A stretch of 10,512 nt of DNA from Cyclostephanos tholiformis (taxonomy: Eukaryota; Bacillariophyta; Thalassiosirophyceae; Thalassiosirales; Thalassiosiraceae), in NCBI GenBank assembly GCA_036939975.1, contig JALLPB010001271.1:1-10512 (forward strand). The letters are read 5' to 3'. The notes under the pieces were generated by a model that saw nothing but the letters and a program-made list of their open reading frames with translations, had not been told where the DNA came from and made no database searches. Below are positions 7,003 to 10,512 of the stretch, one piece after another. The translations under genes and the position numbers were made by a program. How positions within the stretch are numbered: the first letter of the stretch is position 1; every line of letters starts with the position of its first letter.

Positions 7003-8169
7003 TCCCCCTCGCCCCCTCCCCTCTGTTNCCCCCCCCCCCCCCTCCCCCCAACCCAGGAGAGTGGCACAACGTTCGCAACACCGTCTCCCGCGCCGAGCAC
7101 GTCGCGATGGGCGAAATCGACGACACCTCCGCCCACCTCTTCCACCATAAGCTCCGCGCCGGGCTCGGCCTCGCCCACCTCGCGGAGGGCAGGTACCGCG
7201 ACGCCGCGCATGCGTTCGCGAGCGTTTCGACCGAACTAACGAACGAGTTCTCGTCCGTGATCGGCGCGGAGGACCTGGCCACGTACGGCGCCCTCCTGTG
7301 CCTCGCCGCCATGGACAGGACGGCGCTGCACGCGTCGATAATCGACGGACCGTTCCGCGCGCGACTCGAGCTCGTGCCCACGATGCGCGAGGCGCTGCGA
7401 CATTACTCCCGCGCCGAGTACGGACGGTGCCTCGACTTGCTCCGGGACGGACTCGGGCGCGACATGTCGCTGGACATGCACCTCCACTCGCACTTGCCCG
7501 CACTCCTCGACATGATCCGCGACCGGTGCATCGCGCAGTACTTCCGTCCCTACTCGTCCGTTAGTCTCGGGAGGATGGGACGCGTCTTCGGGTGCACCGC
7601 GCTGGAGATGGAGGGCGTCGTCGCCAAGCTGTTGAGCGCGGTGGATGGCGGCGGCGACGGCGACGGGATGGTCCCGGGCGAGAGGAGGGCGCGCATCAAT
7701 GCGCACGATGGCACGCTTTGCGTCGAGGGGCCAGGGAGCGCCGAGAGGAGGGCCAGGAGGAGGGCAAGGGTGATGGCGGCGAGGATGGGAAGGCAATTCG
7801 CGAGGGAGATGGAGGGCGTGATCCTGCGTGAGTTTGCACTTACACGTGTGCCGTTACGTCTCCTGTGTCACGAGGGCCGGGAAGAAGTCCCTGTGAAGTG
7901 TATTGTAATACTCAAAGCTTGTGTTCACGTCATAACGATGCGCATTAGGCTCGTCTTGCATCGAAAGTGGGATTATCATTCAATCCGAAAAACAATCCGG
8001 ATGGAGGAACCGAGGTAGCGGCGATGGCAGGGTAAGGGATGGCGGGGGGGGCGGTGGTGCGCCCGTTCCCGAACGCATGGGTCGGGATCACTTCGAATCG
8101 GACGACGAAAGCATCAGCGATGACGCCATGGACGTAGACAATCACGTCGTCAATCCTAATGAATTCTGA
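5961..8169 (+). CDS. CSN1: COP9 signalosome complex subunit 1
   Basis: CSN1 is a scaffold subunit of the COP9 signalosome, which removes NEDD8 from cullin-RING ubiquitin ligases in nucleus and cytosol. Proposed exons: 5961-6787, 7057-7827, 7949-8169. The ATG at 5961 has a good context (CCACCATGA) and no upstream in-frame ATG is better. Residues 21-44 match the CSN1 N-terminal helix start (IRAYISRY, then LQRLLFL). Residues about 119-133 are Ser, 170-178 Gly and 187-191 Asp runs, an insertion before the Rpn7 domain. Residues 209-275 are the Rpn7 core (KLEALEGRL, RESIRNALLNLAEYHM, EIREAYRRVVRCR). Exon 2 holds EWHNVRNTVSRAEHV, KLRAGLGLAHLAEGRYRDAA, EDLATYGALLCLAAMDR and then a PCI domain (YGRCLDLL, LDMHLHSHLPALLDMIRDR, IAQYFRPYSSVSLGRM). 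This order matches CSN1 better than Rpn7 of the proteasome. Exon 3 gives a conserved LRxxxIxxG-type end and an acidic tail (SDDAMDVDN). As assembled, exons 1 and 2 are out of frame by one base and about 25 residues are missing between them. Confidence 0.9.
6788..7056 (+). other. CSN1 intron 1 as assembled (probably hides an exon)
   Basis: The donor CAG|GTACGT at 6788 and acceptor CCAACCCAG ending at 7056 are both near-consensus. But exon 1 ends after two bases of a codon, and exon 2 also brings two bases, so direct joining breaks the frame. In CSN1 relatives about 25 residues (starting with a YCT-like motif) separate the RCR and WHNV positions. A missing exon of length 2 mod 3, about 71-77 nt, would satisfy both. 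No such exon is visible in the 154 readable bases between the C runs. Confidence 0.7.
6959..7042. repeat. C42 and C14 runs flanking an undetermined base
   Basis: C runs at 6959-7000 and 7029-7042 bracket CT-rich sequence and an N at 7028. They lie inside CSN1 intron 1 just ahead of its acceptor and could serve as the pyrimidine tract. The N and the long runs mark a place where assembly is unreliable. Confidence 0.9.
7828..7948 (+). other. CSN1 intron 2
   Basis: The 121-nt segment has donor GTGAGT (7828-7833) and acceptor GCATTAG ending at 7948, with CATAAC as a possible branch site shortly upstream. Phase 1 joins C + GC to an Arg codon and keeps frame through exon 3. The frame that reads straight through the donor gives a basic, unconserved tail ending at 8018. 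Confidence 0.75.
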
Positions 8170-9157
8170 GTTCTGGAGGCAGTGTCATTTGCAAAAAAGG
8201 GCGGATTTGCCTTCAAGTGGAAAAAAATCACTCGAGTGAGCTACTGTCGTTTTCACCCCTGACTATCTTCGATAACGACAGCCACTACCATCGGCCTCCT
8301 CAGACTATGTTGGTGGCCCTCTCCCTCTCCTATAGTCTTTTCACGCAGGGGATTTTAGATTGCGTAATCGATTTGATTAGGTTGGGTTCTTAATTATAAA
8401 TTAAGTCTCTGGAATTCAGTTGATGGCAATATCTTTATATTTGCTGTTGGAGCACCCTCTCATGATACTGCTGAGTGGGGGGATGTTAATTTGTACACCT
8501 GGAATCACACCGCCTATTCTGAGCAGTTGCCCGACAGTTATGGAGGGGTTGGTTACGATTGTTTTGGATGGTGGGTATCTCTGTGAGGTAATATATTGGG
8601 CCTTGACGTAGTACTCATTTCTCAACACCTGCATAAGGCTCTTATTTGCGCCCTAATTCTCCCCGGGAGTGTCGTCGACCAAATCGTTCATCCTCATAAT
8701 ATATCTGTCGAGATGAAGTGTATGTGGGAAAACACCAGATCAACAGATCGAGCTAACTTTGAAATTAGGGGGGATGCCCCCCGAAATGTCCCGCCAACTG
8801 CTCGCTACCTCAACATCAAAAGGAAAAAAGGAGGTGAAACCTGCCTGGCCAACCCCACATGCGATAGGTAATCAGTGGCTGCAGTATTAGTCTTGAGGTA
8901 AGTTCGGTACCATTGAGCCCTTCCTTCTTCGTCCACATGCGTTGCAATTATCCGCGTGCAAAGTCCGAATTTTGTGTGGTCGAGCAGTGATCGTGCGATC
9001 TCGCAAATTCGGGGGGATGTGGCTGACATTGATTCGACCCCCCCCCTCCCTCCCTCCGCGCTCGCGCTCTTATCCCTCACCGGTTGCAGTATCTCAAAAC
9101 TCCCTCCTGACTAAGCGCATTGCAAATCGACATCGATAAAACAGAAAAATAAAAGCA
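8170..9157. other. Intergenic region between CSN1 and the complex I gene
   Basis: Open frames on both strands (8416-8634, 8596-8871, 8805-9080) overlap each other and show no motif I recognise. Visible structures are a 12-bp perfect palindrome TCACTCGAGTGA at 8228-8239 and an inverted repeat CTTAATT-ATA-AATTAAG at 8389-8405. No clear polyadenylation signal follows CSN1. Confidence 0.5.
8389..8405. repeat. AT-rich 7-bp inverted repeat
   Basis: CTTAATT at 8389-8395 and AATTAAG at 8399-8405 are perfect inverted copies around ATA, about 220 bp past the CSN1 stop codon. Possibly a protein-binding site; role unknown. Confidence 0.5.
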
Positions 9158-9337
9158 ATGCCATTTCACGGTCAAGACGCGTGGAGGCGTCATCCTCTCT
9201 TCACCAACCTTTGGAAGGATCCGCTGCCGGGATTCCGCCCCGCGGTCCTCGTCTTCTCAGCGTTGATGGTGGGAGAATACGCTTACAAGTTCGTGAATTA
9301 TCAGCTGAACGCCCCCCCGAAAAAGAGCGGCCATTAG
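9158..9337 (+). CDS. NDUFB3: NADH dehydrogenase 1 beta subcomplex subunit 3-like (B12)
   Basis: A 59-residue accessory subunit of mitochondrial complex I, in the membrane arm. The protein starts MPFHGQDAWRRHPLFTN, continues with a DPLPGFRPA segment, then a single hydrophobic helix (about residues 29-46, ending in a GEYAYKF segment) and a short basic tail ending KKSGH. W-R near the N-terminus, the PGF turn, the helix followed by an E-Y/A-Y pattern and the Lys/His end match the NDUF_B12 family, whose protist members are short. The ATG sits after an A-rich leader (AAAATAAAAGCA), and TAG is at 9335-9337. It appears complete in one exon. The subunit has no cleavable targeting peptide in other eukaryotes, in line with the short N-terminus here. 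It is too small for common ORF cut-offs. The neighbouring genes have unrelated roles. Confidence 0.8.
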   Translation: MPFHGQDAWRRHPLFTNLWKDPLPGFRPAVLVFSALMVGEYAYKFVNYQLNAPPKKSGH

Positions 9338-9886
9338 GGTCTAATGGGCTACAATATGCGCAGGGGAGAAAAGTTAAATGAGAAGATTCACGTGATGCAT
9401 TGAGGGGGGGGGGCGAGGGGGGCGGATTCATCACATGGGATTCGTTAGATGTGAGCAGTAGGAGTCAGCGTGGCGGTCCTCAATGTGGGATGGAGGGTTG
9501 AGGATTGACATGATCGTTCAAAGTTATTTCTTAAAGTTGCCTACTCGACAACGTTTCTTCCATTTAATTGGTGTGTCAAGAATCAGCATCCACCAAATGG
9601 CCCGATGCTGAAGTACTGTTTATGAATGGATCTGCGCAAATTAAATCTCACTTTTACGCTCTATTGTTTGACCTTTGACCTCGACCTTCTTCTTACGCCT
9701 GTATACCGTATTCATTACTCGATGTTATGCCGTGTGATGGGATGCAATGTATTGGAACGACACGTTTGATAGAGTTCTCCATCAATGTTGCGCCCACAAC
9801 GATTGGTCTCGATAGTCATAATCTTTATCTTTCTAGGGCCGAATCTCACTCCCTCAGCAAAGTTTAACAGGAAATATTGAGCGGGA
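9338..9886. other. Intergenic region
   Basis: No reading frame with recognisable content on either strand. A G10 run lies at 9404-9413, and a weak hairpin is formed by TCCTCAA (9477-9483) and TTGAGGA (9498-9504). No clear terminator or polyadenylation motif for the upstream complex I gene. Confidence 0.5.
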
Positions 9887-10196
9887 TCAGACTCGCATCG
9901 AATTTTTCAACGCCAAGAGAATGCCTCTTTTTCCGTCCGAGCTCGGCGGCGAGTGGTCGTCTACGTCCTCCCGTTCGACGGCGTTCATCCCTCCAACACT
10001 GAGGAGACATTGACGACTACTGCCACCCGTCTTCTCTGACGATGTCGTCCCGGTCCCTACTAGAGTGCAGAGGGGAGAGCCATCTAACGCAGCGATCCGA
10101 GCGAGGGATGAGATCGAGGCGATGACGAAAACAACAAGGACAACAAATGCAACCGATCGGGGCACTGGCGATAGGGATGGTGGGAGTCATTGTCAT
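9887..10196 (-). CDS. Possible secreted or membrane-anchored protein, needs a frameshift
   Basis: The minus frame 10165-9887 encodes a strongly hydrophobic stretch (SVAFVVLVVFVIASISS) followed by a polar segment ending KNSMRV, which looks like a signal peptide or anchor plus a short mature part. That frame has no ATG before the hydrophobic stretch; it opens after a TGA. Two ATGs (10196 and 10190) begin a neighbouring frame, MTMTPTIPIAS, which would make a good signal-peptide start if one base were gained or lost before about 10165. It may be a broken gene, a sequencing error or chance. No homolog was recognised. Confidence 0.25.
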
Positions 10197-10512
10197 TGCT
10201 CTCTACAAGTTTAATACCAGTGCTGGCGGTTACATTTTTTTTCTCAATTTAAGCGATTATCTCTACGCGAGCGTACGTAGATAAGTATTTAGTTACTTCA
10301 CTAGTATCTCTTTTTTTCTCTCCGCCAACTTCGGACGACGAAAATCGCCTGACCATGGTGCGCAGCGGATATGGCCCCTAGCCACTGCCTATGCCCCAGT
10401 AGCGCCCAAACCGAGCATACCGGCGTCATCGTCACATCATTGGCTAACGTAGCTGCGCTCAATATTTTCCCCACCCACTCACAGGCTGCATTCTATGATA
10501 CTTTAGACACAG
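10197..10512. other. Right-end region with no supported gene
   Basis: No convincing coding frame. A hairpin lies at 10257-10284: TTATCT and AGATAA arms flank the 12-bp perfect palindrome TACGCGAGCGTA only partly, with the core TACGC-GA-GCGTA at 10264-10275. Confidence 0.45.

Noticed and set aside
6909..7056. Coding start at 6909 upstream of CSN1 exon 2, giving a poly-Pro N-terminus
   Set aside because: The poly-Pro is the translated C42 tract, the segment lies between good splice sites, and it has no CSN1 similarity.
6860..7796. Minus-strand open frames opposite CSN1 exon 2
   Set aside because: Gly/Arg-rich products caused by high GC and the C runs; the plus strand has clear CSN1 homology.
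9181..9381. 66-residue frame overlapping the complex I gene
   Set aside because: It is out of frame with the recognisable NDUFB3-like protein and has no motif.
1..10512. tRNA, rRNA, CRISPR or riboswitch
   Set aside because: Scanned for T-loop motifs, regular direct repeats with spacers and known conserved cores; none seen.

Overview
The window looks like nuclear DNA from a eukaryotic microalga, most likely a diatom or other stramenopile (inferred). Reasons: short GT-AG introns, GC-rich exons full of GAC/TCG-type trinucleotide runs, very long C or G homopolymers, a COP9 signalosome subunit and a nuclear-encoded complex I subunit. No bacterial operon signals, rRNA, tRNA or CRISPR were seen.

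Layout. Positions 1-1850 are AT-richer, apparently gene-free DNA with a cluster of small foldbacks near the left end. Positions 1850-3306 on the minus strand hold a badly decayed DDE-integrase gene of the type found in KRBA2-like and LTR-element integrases. Its H2C2 zinc finger, a TDN block, a GSPxHSPSNxGVxxVN block and a WSxGCR block can still be read, but across three frames with several stops. Positions 3307-4412 carry no convincing gene, then a two-copy 30-bp tandem repeat and a run of 37 C.

From about 4400 to 8170 the DNA is GC-rich and holds a head-to-head gene pair. The minus-strand gene (4413-5728, one proposed intron) encodes an unnamed protein with an N-terminal SUMO-interaction-like motif and a Cys/His-rich domain. 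The plus-strand gene (5961-8169) encodes COP9 signalosome subunit 1 (CSN1), with an Rpn7-type domain and a PCI domain. Their start codons are 232 bp apart, and that gap contains a perfect E2F-like site and a very strong GC hairpin. The CSN1 C-terminal exon lies beyond the obvious long reading frame and gives an acidic tail. The assembled first intron does not keep frame and appears to lack about 25 residues of the Rpn7 region. An undetermined base and two long C runs sit in that intron, so a piece may be missing from the assembly.

Farther right, a 59-codon gene at 9158-9337 encodes a complex I NDUFB3/B12-like subunit. At 9887-10196 on the minus strand there is a weak candidate for a secreted or membrane-anchored protein that needs a frameshift. 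The rest is intergenic.

Functionally, CSN1 (cullin deneddylation) and the SUMO-motif protein share one promoter, which hints at coordinated ubiquitin-like regulation. This is inference only.
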